From NCBI RefSeq assembly GCF_003217475.1, contig NZ_QJSP01000023.1, positions 19,390 through 83,389 on the forward strand: a DNA stretch of 64,000 nt, given 5' to 3'. The first letter of the stretch is position 1, and each line of letters begins with the position of its first letter. The position numbers and the translations under genes are program-made. Positions 42,620 through 51,243 of this stretch are shown here, one piece after another. The notes under the pieces are model-generated. The model searched no databases. It was not told where the DNA came from and saw only the letters and a list, made by a program, of their open reading frames with translations. The DNA is from Williamsia limnetica (lineage in GTDB: Bacteria > Actinomycetota > Actinomycetes > Mycobacteriales > Mycobacteriaceae).

Positions 42620-43848
42620 TGGTCGATTTCGCCGAGTATCTGCGACCCGGTATGGGTGTCTGGTGGGGCCAGGCGGCCGCCGAGCCGCGGCCTCTGGTCG
42701 ATGATCTACTGGCGCAGGCCCCGCCTTTGGGGCCGCTTCGCCTCTTCACCGGGCTGAGCTGGAATGATCAACTTGCACAATCGATTTCGCCAGCGGATAC
42801 GATGTTCTCCTATGGCGGGCTCGGCAAGCTGCGTGACGTCGGGGCGAATGATCAGCTCGAGGTCGTACCGTGCCACTATTCAGCTCTGCCACGGATGTTC
42901 GCCGAGAAACGGTTCCCGAGTGATGCCGGTCTGCTGCAGGTTTCGTCCCCTGACGACGACGGCATGTGTTCCCTCGGGATAGGTGTCGACTACATGGCCG
43001 ACGCGTTGGCGCACACTCCGGTGTTGTTTGCCGAAATCAATCGGCAGATGCCGGCCATACCGGGATCTCCGCGGGTATCCATCGATCGGTTCGCCGCCAC
43101 CATTCTCACCGATCGTCCGCTGCAGGAAGAGAGCAGTCGGCCGGTAGGCGATCCGGAACGCCGGATCGCCGGGCACATAGCCGGATTGATCGAAGACGGC
43201 GACACCATTCAGGTCGGCATCGGCTCGACTGGTGTAGCCGTTCTGGAGCAATTGGCAGAGCACAAGGACCTCGGTGTCCACACCGGGATGGTCACCGATG
43301 GCGTGATGCGACTGATAGACAAGGGTGTGATCACGGGACGTCGCAAAGAAATCGACCGAGGTCTTGCCGTGGCGGGCACGGCATTGGGATCATCCGAACT
43401 ATATTCCCGGTTGGCCGGACTACCAGTGCAATTCCGCCCGACCAGCTATACCCACGCGCCGTCGGTGCTGTCGCAATTGTCGTCACTGGTGGCGGTGAAC
43501 TTTGCGATCGAGGTCGATCTCACCGGACAGGTCGGCGCGGAGATGAGCCGCGGTACCTACCTCGGCGCAGTCGGTGGTCAGGTCGATTTCGCACGAGCCG
43601 CCGCTCTCACCGGCAAGCGTTCCATAATTGCCCTCCGCTCGGAGAATCGGGGACGCTCGTCGATCAAGGTGGCGCTCGACGAGGGCATAGTCACCACGGC
43701 ACGGGCCGATGTCGATTGTGTCGTCACCGAGTACGGGGTCGCACACCTGCGCGGGCAGTCTCTGGCCGAACGCACACGGCGGCTGGTCGAGATCGCAGCG
43801 CCCGAGTTCCGGGAAGCTCTCACGGAAGGGGCGAGGCGTGTCTCATAG
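42619..43848 (+). CDS. Acetyl-CoA hydrolase/transferase family CoA-transferase
   Basis: The 409-residue protein has the two domains of the acetyl-CoA hydrolase/4-hydroxybutyrate CoA-transferase family: GDTIQVGIGSTGVAVLEQL, HTGMVTDGVMRLIDKG, the signature NFAIEVDLTGQVGAEM and the C-terminal VVTEYGVAHLRGQSLAERTRRL. The ATG at 42619 overlaps the thiolase stop. It moves CoA between an acyl-CoA and a free acid such as acetate, succinate or the pathway acid, and may recycle CoA. The frame extends upstream into the thiolase, but that part is not coding. Confidence 0.85.
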   Translation: MVDFAEYLRPGMGVWWGQAAAEPRPLVDDLLAQAPPLGPLRLFTGLSWNDQLAQSISPADTMFSYGGLGKLRDVGANDQLEVVPCHYSALPRMFAEKRFPSDAGLLQVSSPDDDGMCSLGIGVDYMADALAHTPVLFAEINRQMPAIPGSPRVSIDRFAATILTDRPLQEESSRPVGDPERRIAGHIAGLIEDGDTIQVGIGSTGVAVLEQLAEHKDLGVHTGMVTDGVMRLIDKGVITGRRKEIDRGLAVAGTALGSSELYSRLAGLPVQFRPTSYTHAPSVLSQLSSLVAVNFAIEVDLTGQVGAEMSRGTYLGAVGGQVDFARAAALTGKRSIIALRSENRGRSSIKVALDEGIVTTARADVDCVVTEYGVAHLRGQSLAERTRRLVEIAAPEFREALTEGARRVS

Positions 43849-43911
43849 GTCCGCAGACCTTCACGAAATGCAAGTCATGGCATCGTCGATCGATCACAGG
43901 AAGAAGGATCA

Positions 43912-44673
43912 ATGAGTAACAATCGAGTAGCACTGGTCACGGGCGGCGCACAGGGCATTGGCGAGGGCATCTCGCGGGCCTTGGGCGCAGCGGGATTTCG
44001 GGTAGCTGTCGCCGACCTCAACCTCGAGGTTGCCCAGCAGACAGCGAAGGAGATCGCAAACGACGGAGGAAGCGCCATCGCGGTTTTGATCGACGTGACC
44101 GACACGGCATCGGTGAACAGCGCGATCGAGCAGGTCACGAAAGAATTCGGTCCGATCGAGGTCGCGGTGAACAACGCCGGCTGGGACGACTTCATGAAGT
44201 TCGTCGACACGGACGAGGACTTCTGGAACAAGATTCTGGACATCAACTTCAAGGGCGCGCTTCGTGTCAATCACGCAGTGGTCCCCGGGATGATGGAACG
44301 CGGATTCGGACGCGTGATCAACATCGGTTCGGATGCCGGCCGCGTCGGGTCCTCGCTCGAGGCGGTCTATTCGGGAGCAAAGGGCGGCACCATCGCGTTC
44401 ACCAAGACGCTGGCACGTGAAGTCGCGACAAAGGGGGTCACGGCCAACACCGTATGCCCGGGACCGACCGACACGCCGGCACTGCGTAAGTTCGCCGACA
44501 GCTCAGGTCAGGATGCCGACAAGGTTCTCGGCGGTATGACACGGGCCGTACCGATGAAGAGGTTGGCGTTGCCGTCCGACATCGCGGCCGCGGTGGCCTT
44601 CTTCGCGTCGGATGCCGCCGGCTACATCACCGGCCAGACCCTTTCGGTCAGCGGCGGATTGACGATGGCCTGA
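43912..44673 (+). CDS. SDR dehydrogenase, BadH-like (2-hydroxycyclohexanecarboxyl-CoA dehydrogenase)
   Basis: The 253-residue SDR has TGGAQGIGEGISRAL, VADLN (NAD preference), VNNAGWDDFMKF, the catalytic Ser in NIGSDAGRVGSS, Tyr and Lys in AVYSGAKGGTIAF, and C-terminal GYITGQTLSVSGGLTM. From memory these segments match Rhodopseudomonas BadH unusually well, in particular VNNAGWD, SDAGRVGSSLEAVY, NTVCPGPTDTP and LSVSGGLTM. BadH oxidises 2-hydroxycyclohexanecarboxyl-CoA to the 2-oxo compound just before ring cleavage. AAGAAGGA precedes the ATG. The MenB/BadI-like gene follows after six bases, which fits a dehydrogenase plus ring-cleavage pair. Confidence 0.85.
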   Translation: MSNNRVALVTGGAQGIGEGISRALGAAGFRVAVADLNLEVAQQTAKEIANDGGSAIAVLIDVTDTASVNSAIEQVTKEFGPIEVAVNNAGWDDFMKFVDTDEDFWNKILDINFKGALRVNHAVVPGMMERGFGRVINIGSDAGRVGSSLEAVYSGAKGGTIAFTKTLAREVATKGVTANTVCPGPTDTPALRKFADSSGQDADKVLGGMTRAVPMKRLALPSDIAAAVAFFASDAAGYITGQTLSVSGGLTMA

Positions 44674-44679
44674 GGCGAC

Positions 44680-45525
44680 GTGACTGATCGAAGTGCAGTG
44701 GAGTGGACGACTGTCCGGCGGTTCGACGACGTCGACTATTCCCATTCCGGCGACGGGATCGCGAAGATCATGATCTGCCGGCCGGAGGTACACAACGCCT
44801 TTCGGCCGCAGACCCTGATCGAGATCTGTGAAGCGCTGGTAGATGCCAGGGAGGACCCGACCATTGGCGTCATCATCCTCACCGGACAGGGCGACAATGC
44901 TTTCTGCTCCGGGGGTGATCAACGGGTTCGCGGAGACAGCGGGTATCTGACCGATCCCGAACACCCCGAGCAGCTGGGTCGGTTCCACGTCACCGATGTT
45001 CAGGTGCAGATCCGCCGGCTACCCAAGCCGGTGGTGGCGATGGTCGCGGGCTACGCCATCGGCGGTGGTCACGTGCTGCAGCTGGTTTGCGACCTCACCG
45101 TGGCCGCCGACAACGCCCGGCTCGGTCAAGTCGGGCCACGCGTCGGTTCGTTCGACGGCGGCTTCGGTGCCGGTCTGCTGGCCAACATGGTCGGCGTGCG
45201 TAAAGCGAAAGAGATCTGGTTCCTGTGCCGGCAATATGACGCCGGGCAGGCGTTGGAGATGGGTTTGGTCAATACCGTTGTGCCCTTGGAACAGTTGGAA
45301 TCAGAGACTGTCGGATGGTGCCGTGAGATGCTCGAGCTGTCGCCGACGGCGCTGCGATTGCTCAAGGCGAGTTTCAACGCCTCCGAAGATGGCCTGGCGG
45401 GGATACAACAGCTCGCCCACGACGCGAACTTGTTGTTCTACTCGACGGACGAGGCCAAGGAAGGGCGCGAGGCGTTCAAGGCAAAACGGACGCCAGACTT
45501 CAGCCGGTTTCCGCGGCGGTCCTGA
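44680..45525 (+). CDS. MenB-like crotonase, candidate ring-cleaving 2-oxoacyl-CoA hydrolase
   Basis: The 281-residue crotonase-fold protein looks very like MenB (dihydroxynaphthoyl-CoA synthase) of the Escherichia coli type: [70 protein letters not shown] and [20 protein letters not shown]. No menaquinone genes are near. MenB catalyses a Dieckmann-type ring closure, and BadI, a close relative, runs the reverse reaction to open 2-oxocyclohexanecarboxyl-CoA. Placed directly after a BadH-like gene, it is best read as a ring-opening hydrolase. A true MenB cannot be ruled out from sequence alone. Confidence 0.82.
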   Translation: MTDRSAVEWTTVRRFDDVDYSHSGDGIAKIMICRPEVHNAFRPQTLIEICEALVDAREDPTIGVIILTGQGDNAFCSGGDQRVRGDSGYLTDPEHPEQLGRFHVTDVQVQIRRLPKPVVAMVAGYAIGGGHVLQLVCDLTVAADNARLGQVGPRVGSFDGGFGAGLLANMVGVRKAKEIWFLCRQYDAGQALEMGLVNTVVPLEQLESETVGWCREMLELSPTALRLLKASFNASEDGLAGIQQLAHDANLLFYSTDEAKEGREAFKAKRTPDFSRFPRRS

Positions 45526-45551
45526 TCAGTGACGACAGAAGTGAGTGCGCA

Positions 45552-46601
45552 GTGGTGAATCGCGAGACGACTTTCGGTATCAACGCGTTCGGCGTCGGGG
45601 AAGGGCCCGCACGATTCTCATCGATGGTGGAACTCGCTCTCGAGGCCGAGGCCATCGGCTGCGCGGCAGTGTGGACGAGTGAGCTGTACAGCCGGTCGGC
45701 GACGATTCCGATGGCGGCGATCGCGGCGGGAACGTCGACCATCTCGATCGGATCCAACATTGCCTATGGGGTGGGGCGCAGCCCACTCATGTGGGCGGCC
45801 GAGGCCCGTGATCTCGATGAGTTGTCGGGTGGCCGAATCATCCTGGGTCTGGGCAATGGCACGCCGAAGATGATGGAAGCGTGGCACGGGGTCAGTGGCG
45901 AGGCGCCGGCAGCGCGCATGGCAGAGCTGGTCTCGGTGTTGCGGAAGCTGTGGAAACTCCATGAGGGTCCGGTCGATCACGACGGACGCTTCTATCAGGT
46001 GCACATCGCCCCGACCGCCGAGGTCACCAGGCCGATCCGCGATCATCTCCCGATCTGGATCGCCGGCGTGAATCGCTACATGCTGCGCACGGCGGGCGGG
46101 CACGCCGACGGACTGGTGGGCCACCCCATGTTCACTTCCGCGTATGTTCAGGGGCCGGTCGCCGAAGAGATTGCCGTCGGCGCCACCGCGGCGGGGCGTG
46201 ACCCGGCTGACATCACCATGATGGGCATCCGCATGTGCGCGATCGACGACGACGAGGAGAGGGCGCGGCGCCAGGCCGCCTTTGCCATCGGACAATACGC
46301 TGCGTCGCGCGTGTACGACCGGCTGTTCGAGTCACATGGCTGGGGCGGTGCCCAACTCGTGATCCGTCAGGCCGCACGCGATCGTGATATCGATGCACTG
46401 ATCAAAGCGGTACCCGATGAAGCCATTGACGCGATTGCGATCGCTTGCCGCCCAGCTGAATTCGAAGACAGACTTGCCGCGGGCTTCGAAGGTTTCGATC
46501 ATGTCGATCTGATTGCGCCGCCGTGGGGCCTCAGCGAGATACAGATCCGGGAAATCAATCGCCATATCCTCGGGGGTGTGAAGTCCTATCTCGCGCGCTG
46601 A
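45552..46601 (+). CDS. LLM-class flavin/F420-dependent oxidoreductase
   Basis: The 349-residue luciferase-like TIM-barrel protein has FGINAFGVGEGPARFSSMV, AAVWTSELYSRSATIPMAAIAAGT, SIGSNIAYGVGRSPLMWA, DELSGGRIILGLGNGTPKMM and IWIAGVNRYMLRTAGGHADG. Family members use FMN or coenzyme F420 in monooxygenation, reduction or dehydrogenation. The start is one of two adjacent GTG codons (45552 or 45555). It lies 26 bp after the MenB-like gene on the same strand and may act on a pathway intermediate such as an unsaturated or keto ring. The step is unknown. Confidence 0.85.
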   Translation: MVNRETTFGINAFGVGEGPARFSSMVELALEAEAIGCAAVWTSELYSRSATIPMAAIAAGTSTISIGSNIAYGVGRSPLMWAAEARDLDELSGGRIILGLGNGTPKMMEAWHGVSGEAPAARMAELVSVLRKLWKLHEGPVDHDGRFYQVHIAPTAEVTRPIRDHLPIWIAGVNRYMLRTAGGHADGLVGHPMFTSAYVQGPVAEEIAVGATAAGRDPADITMMGIRMCAIDDDEERARRQAAFAIGQYAASRVYDRLFESHGWGGAQLVIRQAARDRDIDALIKAVPDEAIDAIAIACRPAEFEDRLAAGFEGFDHVDLIAPPWGLSEIQIREINRHILGGVKSYLAR

Positions 46602-46622
46602 CGTCGCGAGGCGGGGACCGGC

Positions 46623-47396
46623 TTACTCGGCACCCAGTTCGATCTCGGTTCGTTCCTCGACTTTGACCACCGCTTCGGCATAACCGTGCACGTGTTTCGT
46701 CATCCGGCGAACTGCGGCCTGCGGATCCGAACTCCGGATCGCCTCGGTGATCGACTTGTGCGCCCGAATGGTGATCTTTCGGACGGTGTCATCCACGAAT
46801 GCCGTGTTCTCGGTTGAACTGTAGATGGCTGCGGACAACGCAGACATCAATCCGGTCAGCAGTTCGTTGTGACTTGCCGCGGCCACAGCCAGGTGCCAAT
46901 CGATGTTTGCCTGCAGAAACTCTGCCAGGGAGGCAGACTCATCCGCCATTGCTGCATTGACTCTGTCGAGGATGGCCAGATCCTCGTCGGTCCGGTATTT
47001 GGCGGCCAGGCTCGCACACGCGGGCTCGATCGCTTCACGCGTCTCGAGGAGCGCAGTCAGTCGGAGTTGCTGACCACGAATCAGCAGGCTGACAGATGTC
47101 GCAACCGCGGCTCCGCCGGGTTGCTGAACAAACGCTCCGCCAGAGCGGCCGGTCTTGATCGTGACGAGTCCTTGCACCTCGAGAATTCGCAGTGCCTCAC
47201 GTACCGTTGTTCGGCTCATGCGTGTCTGGGTGACCAATTCGCGCTCCGGCGGGAGAGCCGTGCCCGTGGGGAAGTCGCCGCGCAGTATGCGCTCGCGGAG
47301 ATCATTTGCAAGCACGTCAGAGGCTTTGGGAACCTGCATGGGCTGCAGCTGAACCGGATGTCTCGACACTGCGGCGGTCCCGGGCACTTCGGGCAT
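46623..47396 (-). CDS. GntR-family regulator, FadR subfamily (FCD domain)
   Basis: The 257-residue regulator has an N-terminal winged helix (about residues 22-90: SDVLANDLRERILRGDFPTGTALPPERELVTQTRMSRTTVREALRILEVQGLVTIKTGRSGGAFV). A C-terminal FCD helical bundle (about 105-245) has metal-binding-type His residues in NIDWHLAVAAASHNELL and RAHKSITEAI. Two palindromes of the operator series lie just upstream of its start, so it probably represses itself. As the only FadR-type gene inside the CoA module, it is the likely reader of the TTTGGTCNGACCATT sites. The effector is presumably an acyl-CoA or acid of the pathway. Confidence 0.88.
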   Translation of the reverse strand: MPEVPGTAAVSRHPVQLQPMQVPKASDVLANDLRERILRGDFPTGTALPPERELVTQTRMSRTTVREALRILEVQGLVTIKTGRSGGAFVQQPGGAAVATSVSLLIRGQQLRLTALLETREAIEPACASLAAKYRTDEDLAILDRVNAAMADESASLAEFLQANIDWHLAVAAASHNELLTGLMSALSAAIYSSTENTAFVDDTVRKITIRAHKSITEAIRSSDPQAAVRRMTKHVHGYAEAVVKVEERTEIELGAE

Positions 47397-47420
47397 GGCA
47401 CCTGCTTCCTACTTTGTACT

Positions 47421-47436
47421 TTTGGTCATACCTAAT
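47421..47436. promoter_or_regulatory. Operator-like palindrome in front of the GntR gene (site 5)
   Basis: TTTGGTCATACCTAAT keeps the GGT-N3-ACC layout, 25 bp before the GntR start, suggesting autoregulation. Confidence 0.6.
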
Positions 47437-47499
47437 TTAACATTTCTCGAGCTCTTCGGTCGAATGCCGCTCCGGGGGCCCCTGAGCAGCCACTACTTT

Positions 47500-47514
47500 A
47501 TTGGACTGGCCAAA
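47500..47514. promoter_or_regulatory. Operator-like palindrome upstream of the crotonase gene at 47624 (site 6)
   Basis: ATTGGACTGGCCAAA has TTGG and CCAA arms with the same spacing. It lies in the divergent region between the GntR gene and the enoyl-CoA hydratase gene. Confidence 0.55.
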
Positions 47515-47623
47515 ATAATGGTTGACATAAAGAGTGGTTAGCGCATACGTTCGGAGTCGGATATTCGCAAACGAGTAGTGCTTCGTAGCTCCAAGACGAA
47601 CGCCGACACCACCAGGAGTGCAG

Positions 47624-48406
47624 ATGGCTGACACGGCAGACGATGTCGTCTCGTGGTACACCGAATCCCCGGGGGTGACCGTCGTCGTGCTGGCGCGTCC
47701 GCCAGCGAATGCGCTGGGGATCCCGCTCCTGGAAGGCCTTCACGCGGCAATCGACGCGGGTGAGGCCGCCGGCGACGTCCAGGCGATGATCGTGACCTCG
47801 GCGCTGCCGGGATTCTTCGCCGCGGGCGCAGACATCAAGCATCTTTCGAGCATCGATGCGGAGTCATTCACTGCGTACGGTGACAAGATGCGCGCCGTGA
47901 ACGATCGCCTGGCGGCGGCGCCGTGGATATCGATTGCGGCCGTGGATGGTCTGGCACTGGGCGGGGGCCTGGAATTGGCGATGGCCTGCACGATGCGGGT
48001 CTCGACCGATGGTGGCAGGTTCGGACTTCCGGAAGTCAAGATCGGACTCATCCCGGGGGCCGGGGGTACGCAGCGCCTACCCAGGTTGGTCGGTCGCGGC
48101 CGCGCTCTCGACATCATGTTGACGGCTCGACACGTGCCGGCCGAGGAGGCCTACCGCATCGGCCTCGTCGACAGACATGTCACCGGTGATGTACTCGAGG
48201 GTGCGCTGGAGCTCGCCGCTGAACTCGTGACCGCCTCACTGCCGGCGCAACTCGCGGTGGTGCGAACGGTCGACGCGGCGTTCGATCTGCCGTTGGACGA
48301 TGGTGCCCGGTTCGAGGTCGAGCAGGAGCAGGGGCTGTTCGAACACGGGGAAGCGACTGAGGGTATCGCCGCGTTCATCGAGAAACGCAGGCCGAAGTTC
48401 GCGTAG
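47624..48406 (+). CDS. Enoyl-CoA hydratase with both catalytic glutamates
   Basis: The 260-residue crotonase has the oxyanion segment FFAAGADIKHLSS and both catalytic Glu residues of true hydratases: one in GGGLELAMAC, the other in FGLPEVKIGLIPGAGGTQ. An ATG at 47624 follows AGGAG by five bases; the in-frame GTG at 47618 is less likely. Divergent from the GntR gene, with two operator-like sites between. It is the best candidate in the cluster for the BadK-like step, hydrating a cyclic 1-enoyl-CoA, or for hydration of open-chain enoyl-CoAs. Confidence 0.9.
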   Translation: MADTADDVVSWYTESPGVTVVVLARPPANALGIPLLEGLHAAIDAGEAAGDVQAMIVTSALPGFFAAGADIKHLSSIDAESFTAYGDKMRAVNDRLAAAPWISIAAVDGLALGGGLELAMACTMRVSTDGGRFGLPEVKIGLIPGAGGTQRLPRLVGRGRALDIMLTARHVPAEEAYRIGLVDRHVTGDVLEGALELAAELVTASLPAQLAVVRTVDAAFDLPLDDGARFEVEQEQGLFEHGEATEGIAAFIEKRRPKFA

Positions 48407-48429
48407 ATGGCCCTTCCGGGAACCTACTA

Positions 48430-48445
48430 TTTGGCCATACCATTA
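48430..48445. promoter_or_regulatory. Operator-like palindrome before the crotonase gene at 48508 (site 7)
   Basis: TTTGGCCATACCATTA keeps TTTGG...ACCATT with the spacing of the series, 62 bp before the next crotonase start. Confidence 0.55.
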
Positions 48446-48507
48446 AACAATCCGAGCTACGCTGTCGGTAGATCCGACAACCGGTGACCCGACCAGGAGT
48501 GATCACC

Positions 48508-49320
48508 ATGAAGTCTGTCGAGCGCACCTATTCGACCATGCTGCTCGAGGAGGTGAAACCCGGCGTCGCGCTGGTCACGCTCAATCGCCCCGATCGGTAC
48601 AACGCGATGACGAACACGATGTTCATCGAGATGGAACAGTTGGCATGGGACCTGGACCAGGATGACGACTGCCGCGTTGTCATCCTGACCGGCGCGGGGA
48701 AGACGTTCTGCGCGGGTTACGACCTGGCAGACGCAGAAGACCTTCCCAACCTGGGAGCGCTCGGCATGCTCGATCAGCAAGAACGAGCCGCCCGGGCGCT
48801 CACAGCCATTCGTTCTCTCCGGACCCCGGTCATTGCCGCGGTCAACGGACCCGCGGCCGGCGGCGGCCTGTCGCTGGTTCTGGCCGCCGACATTCGGATC
48901 GCCGGTCCGAGGGCCAAGTTCAACGCCGCTTTCGTGCGGATCGGACTCTCGGCGGGCGATTTGGGCACGTCGTGGTTGTTGACCCGACTGATCGGACCAG
49001 CCAAGACCAGTGAGATCTGTTTCACCGGCCGAATTGTCGGTGCACAGGAGGCGGCGGATCTGGGATTGGTGAACTCGGTGAGTCCCGGGGACGACCTGCT
49101 CGGGGCCGCCCTGGGGATGGCCGAGCAAATCGTCGCGAACTCGCCAGGCGGGGTCCAACTGTCGAAACGGGCGCTCCAGGCAAATATGGAGACCGGTTCC
49201 TATGCTGCCGCAATCGAACTCGAGAACCGCGGGCAGGCACTCCTGACCCGTACCCCGGACATGCTGGAAGCGCTCACCGCCTTCAAAGAGAAGCGCGCGC
49301 CGGTTTTCCACGGTGAGTAG
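48508..49320 (+). CDS. Crotonase-fold protein lacking hydratase glutamates, copy A
   Basis: The 270-residue protein has FCAGYDLADAED, the oxyanion loop NGPAAGGGLSLVLAADIRI and NAAFVRIGLSAGDLGTSWLLTRLIG. The two Glu positions of enoyl-CoA hydratase are occupied by Ser and Ala/Phe-type residues here, so it is unlikely to be a simple hydratase. Isomerase, hydrolase or dehalogenase-like chemistry is possible in this fold. AGGAG precedes the ATG at 48508 by nine bases. It is a tandem paralogue of the next gene, sharing the ASYAAAIELENRGQALLTRT-type ending. Confidence 0.83.
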   Translation: MKSVERTYSTMLLEEVKPGVALVTLNRPDRYNAMTNTMFIEMEQLAWDLDQDDDCRVVILTGAGKTFCAGYDLADAEDLPNLGALGMLDQQERAARALTAIRSLRTPVIAAVNGPAAGGGLSLVLAADIRIAGPRAKFNAAFVRIGLSAGDLGTSWLLTRLIGPAKTSEICFTGRIVGAQEAADLGLVNSVSPGDDLLGAALGMAEQIVANSPGGVQLSKRALQANMETGSYAAAIELENRGQALLTRTPDMLEALTAFKEKRAPVFHGE

Positions 49321-49370
49321 CCCACGATCGTGAACATCCGGCCACCGAGGGCGTCCAGAGAGGACAAGCC

Positions 49371-50183
49371 ATGAATGTCGAGCTCCCCGAGTTCGAGACG
49401 TTGAGTTTCGCCGAAGCCGAGCCGGGAATCGGCGTGCTGCGGATGAACCGACCAGATCGGATGAACTCGCAGACCGTAGCCATGTTCGGTGAGTATTTGC
49501 AGGCTGCACGATTGCTGCGCGACAGCGGACTGCGTGCGTTGATCGTGACCGGAACGGGCAGCCGCGCGTTCTGCGCCGGATTCGATCTCGACGAGATATC
49601 CGTGATCACCGAGATGGGTGTACGCGAGTTCTTGAAGTTTCAGGAGACCGCCACGGGCGGGATCCAGGGCATCAGACATCTGCCGTTCCCGGTGATTGCA
49701 GCGATACACGGGCCCGCAACCGGCGGCGGTCTGGCACTGGCGCTCGCCGCCGACATCCGATTGGCCGCACCGACAGTGAAGCTGAGCGCGGCGTTCGTGA
49801 AAGTGGGGCTCTCGATCGGGGAGCTCGGAACGTCCGTCAACCTGTCGCGACTGGTCGGCCCGGCGATGGCCGCCGAAATCGGCTACACCGGCAGGATCGT
49901 CACAGCGGAGGAGGCGGAACGGATCGGTTTGGTGAATCGGATCGTGCCCTCGGAAACGCTACTCGACGAAGCCTTCGACATGGCACGCCTGATTGCCAAG
50001 AATTCCCCTGGAGGTGTGCGGATGTCCAAGCGTGCGATTCAGCGAAATGCCGAGATCGGCTCGTACGAGGCTGCGCTGGAATTGGAGAATCGCGGACAGG
50101 CCCTGCTGACCCGGACGGACGACATGCCAGAGGCGCTGGCCGCCTTCAAGGACAAGCGCGAACCGATGTTCACCGGGCGGTGA
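49371..50183 (+). CDS. Crotonase-fold protein lacking hydratase glutamates, copy B
   Basis: The 270-residue paralogue of the upstream gene has FCAGFDLDEISV, HGPATGGGLALALAADIRL, SAAFVKVGLSIGELGTSVNLSRLVG and the C-terminal GSYEAALELENRGQALLTRTDDM. It also lacks both hydratase Glu residues. The pair could form a heteromer or act on different stereoisomers. It is followed after three bases by the APH-like kinase gene and so belongs to a run of crotonase A, crotonase B, kinase and an uncharacterised protein. Confidence 0.83.
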   Translation: MNVELPEFETLSFAEAEPGIGVLRMNRPDRMNSQTVAMFGEYLQAARLLRDSGLRALIVTGTGSRAFCAGFDLDEISVITEMGVREFLKFQETATGGIQGIRHLPFPVIAAIHGPATGGGLALALAADIRLAAPTVKLSAAFVKVGLSIGELGTSVNLSRLVGPAMAAEIGYTGRIVTAEEAERIGLVNRIVPSETLLDEAFDMARLIAKNSPGGVRMSKRAIQRNAEIGSYEAALELENRGQALLTRTDDMPEALAAFKDKREPMFTGR

Positions 50184-50186
50184 CGG

Positions 50187-51230
50187 GTGCCCTGGGACTG
50201 GACGCCCGAGACACTCGGTGCGCTCGAACGTTTTCTTGCCGAACGCGGACTCACCGAGGGGTCGCTGACCGCCCGACCGATCGGCGACGGCCACTCGAAC
50301 CTGACGTTTCTGGTCGGTGACGGCGAGCGAAATGTCGTCGTGCGTAGACCACCACCTCCACCCACACCGCCGGGTGCGAACGACATGCTCCGTGAGGCCC
50401 GACTGTTGACCGCGCTCGAGGGAACAGCTGTGCCGGTGCCCAGAGTTCTGGCGACAGCTGATGCCGACGAGGTGCTCGACGTGCCGTTCTACGTGATGAG
50501 TTTCGCATCCGGTCCGGTGGTCACGACCACGACCCCGGACCCGCTGGCCGATCCGGAGAGCCGGCGTGAGATCGCCTATGACCTGATGGATGTACTCGGT
50601 GACCTTCACGCCGTCGACTGGCGTGGTGTCGGTCTGGGAGACCTCGGTCGACCGGAGGGATTCAATGCGCGGCATCTGAATCGGATGGGGCGCCTCGTCG
50701 CGGACGAGTCCGGCAATCCACCGTCTGATTTTGCGGATGTCACCAGCTGGCTTGCCGCCAATGTTCCGCCGGAATCGGGGGCGGCCCTGGTGCACTGCGA
50801 TTTCCGGATCGGCAACGTGGTGTTGGCGCCTGACCGACCCGGACGGGTGAGGGCGGTGCTCGACTGGGAGCTCGCCACCATCGGCGATCCGCTACTCGAT
50901 GTCGGGTACTTTCTTGCGACCGTGCCGGAGCCCGGGCAGCAGCGCAACGCGACCGCAGAATTGAGTTCGGCGATGCTCGAGCCCGGGTATCCCTCCCGTT
51001 CCGATCTGGCTCGCCGGTACAGCACCAAGACGGGCCGCGATCTGACGGGACTGAGCTGGTACACAACATTGGCCCTGTGGAAACTCGCCGTGCTCTACGA
51101 GTACAGTCGGCGCCGCGTGAGCAGTGGTGGGGATCCGTATTACACGGATCCCTCGCTCGTGCAACGCTTTCTCGCCGACGCGCGAGTCGCCGCGGGCTTG
51201 GAGACCGCGACGTCGACGTCGCGGAGATGA
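50187..51230 (+). CDS. APH-like phosphotransferase (ACAD10/11 kinase-domain type)
   Basis: The 347-residue protein-kinase-like fold has a nucleotide loop SNLTFLVGDGERNVVVRRPP, the catalytic motif HCDFRIGNVVL and the metal motif LDWELATIGDPLLDVGYFL. In bacteria such proteins are encoded next to acyl-CoA dehydrogenases and correspond to the kinase domain of ACAD10/11, which phosphorylates 4-hydroxyacyl-CoAs so that the hydroxyl can be eliminated. A similar role here would let the pathway remove a tertiary or 4-position hydroxyl, such as that of a terpineol-derived chain; this is inference. GTG start at 50187. Confidence 0.85.
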   Translation: MPWDWTPETLGALERFLAERGLTEGSLTARPIGDGHSNLTFLVGDGERNVVVRRPPPPPTPPGANDMLREARLLTALEGTAVPVPRVLATADADEVLDVPFYVMSFASGPVVTTTTPDPLADPESRREIAYDLMDVLGDLHAVDWRGVGLGDLGRPEGFNARHLNRMGRLVADESGNPPSDFADVTSWLAANVPPESGAALVHCDFRIGNVVLAPDRPGRVRAVLDWELATIGDPLLDVGYFLATVPEPGQQRNATAELSSAMLEPGYPSRSDLARRYSTKTGRDLTGLSWYTTLALWKLAVLYEYSRRRVSSGGDPYYTDPSLVQRFLADARVAAGLETATSTSRR

Positions 51231-51243
51231 AGGAGCTCATCAG

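Noticed and set aside
43846..43863. Palindrome AGGTCCGCAGACCT before the BadH-like gene, considered as another GntR-type operator
   Set aside because: The spacing between half-sites is four rather than one base in the GGTC-N-GACC layout, so it does not fit the series.
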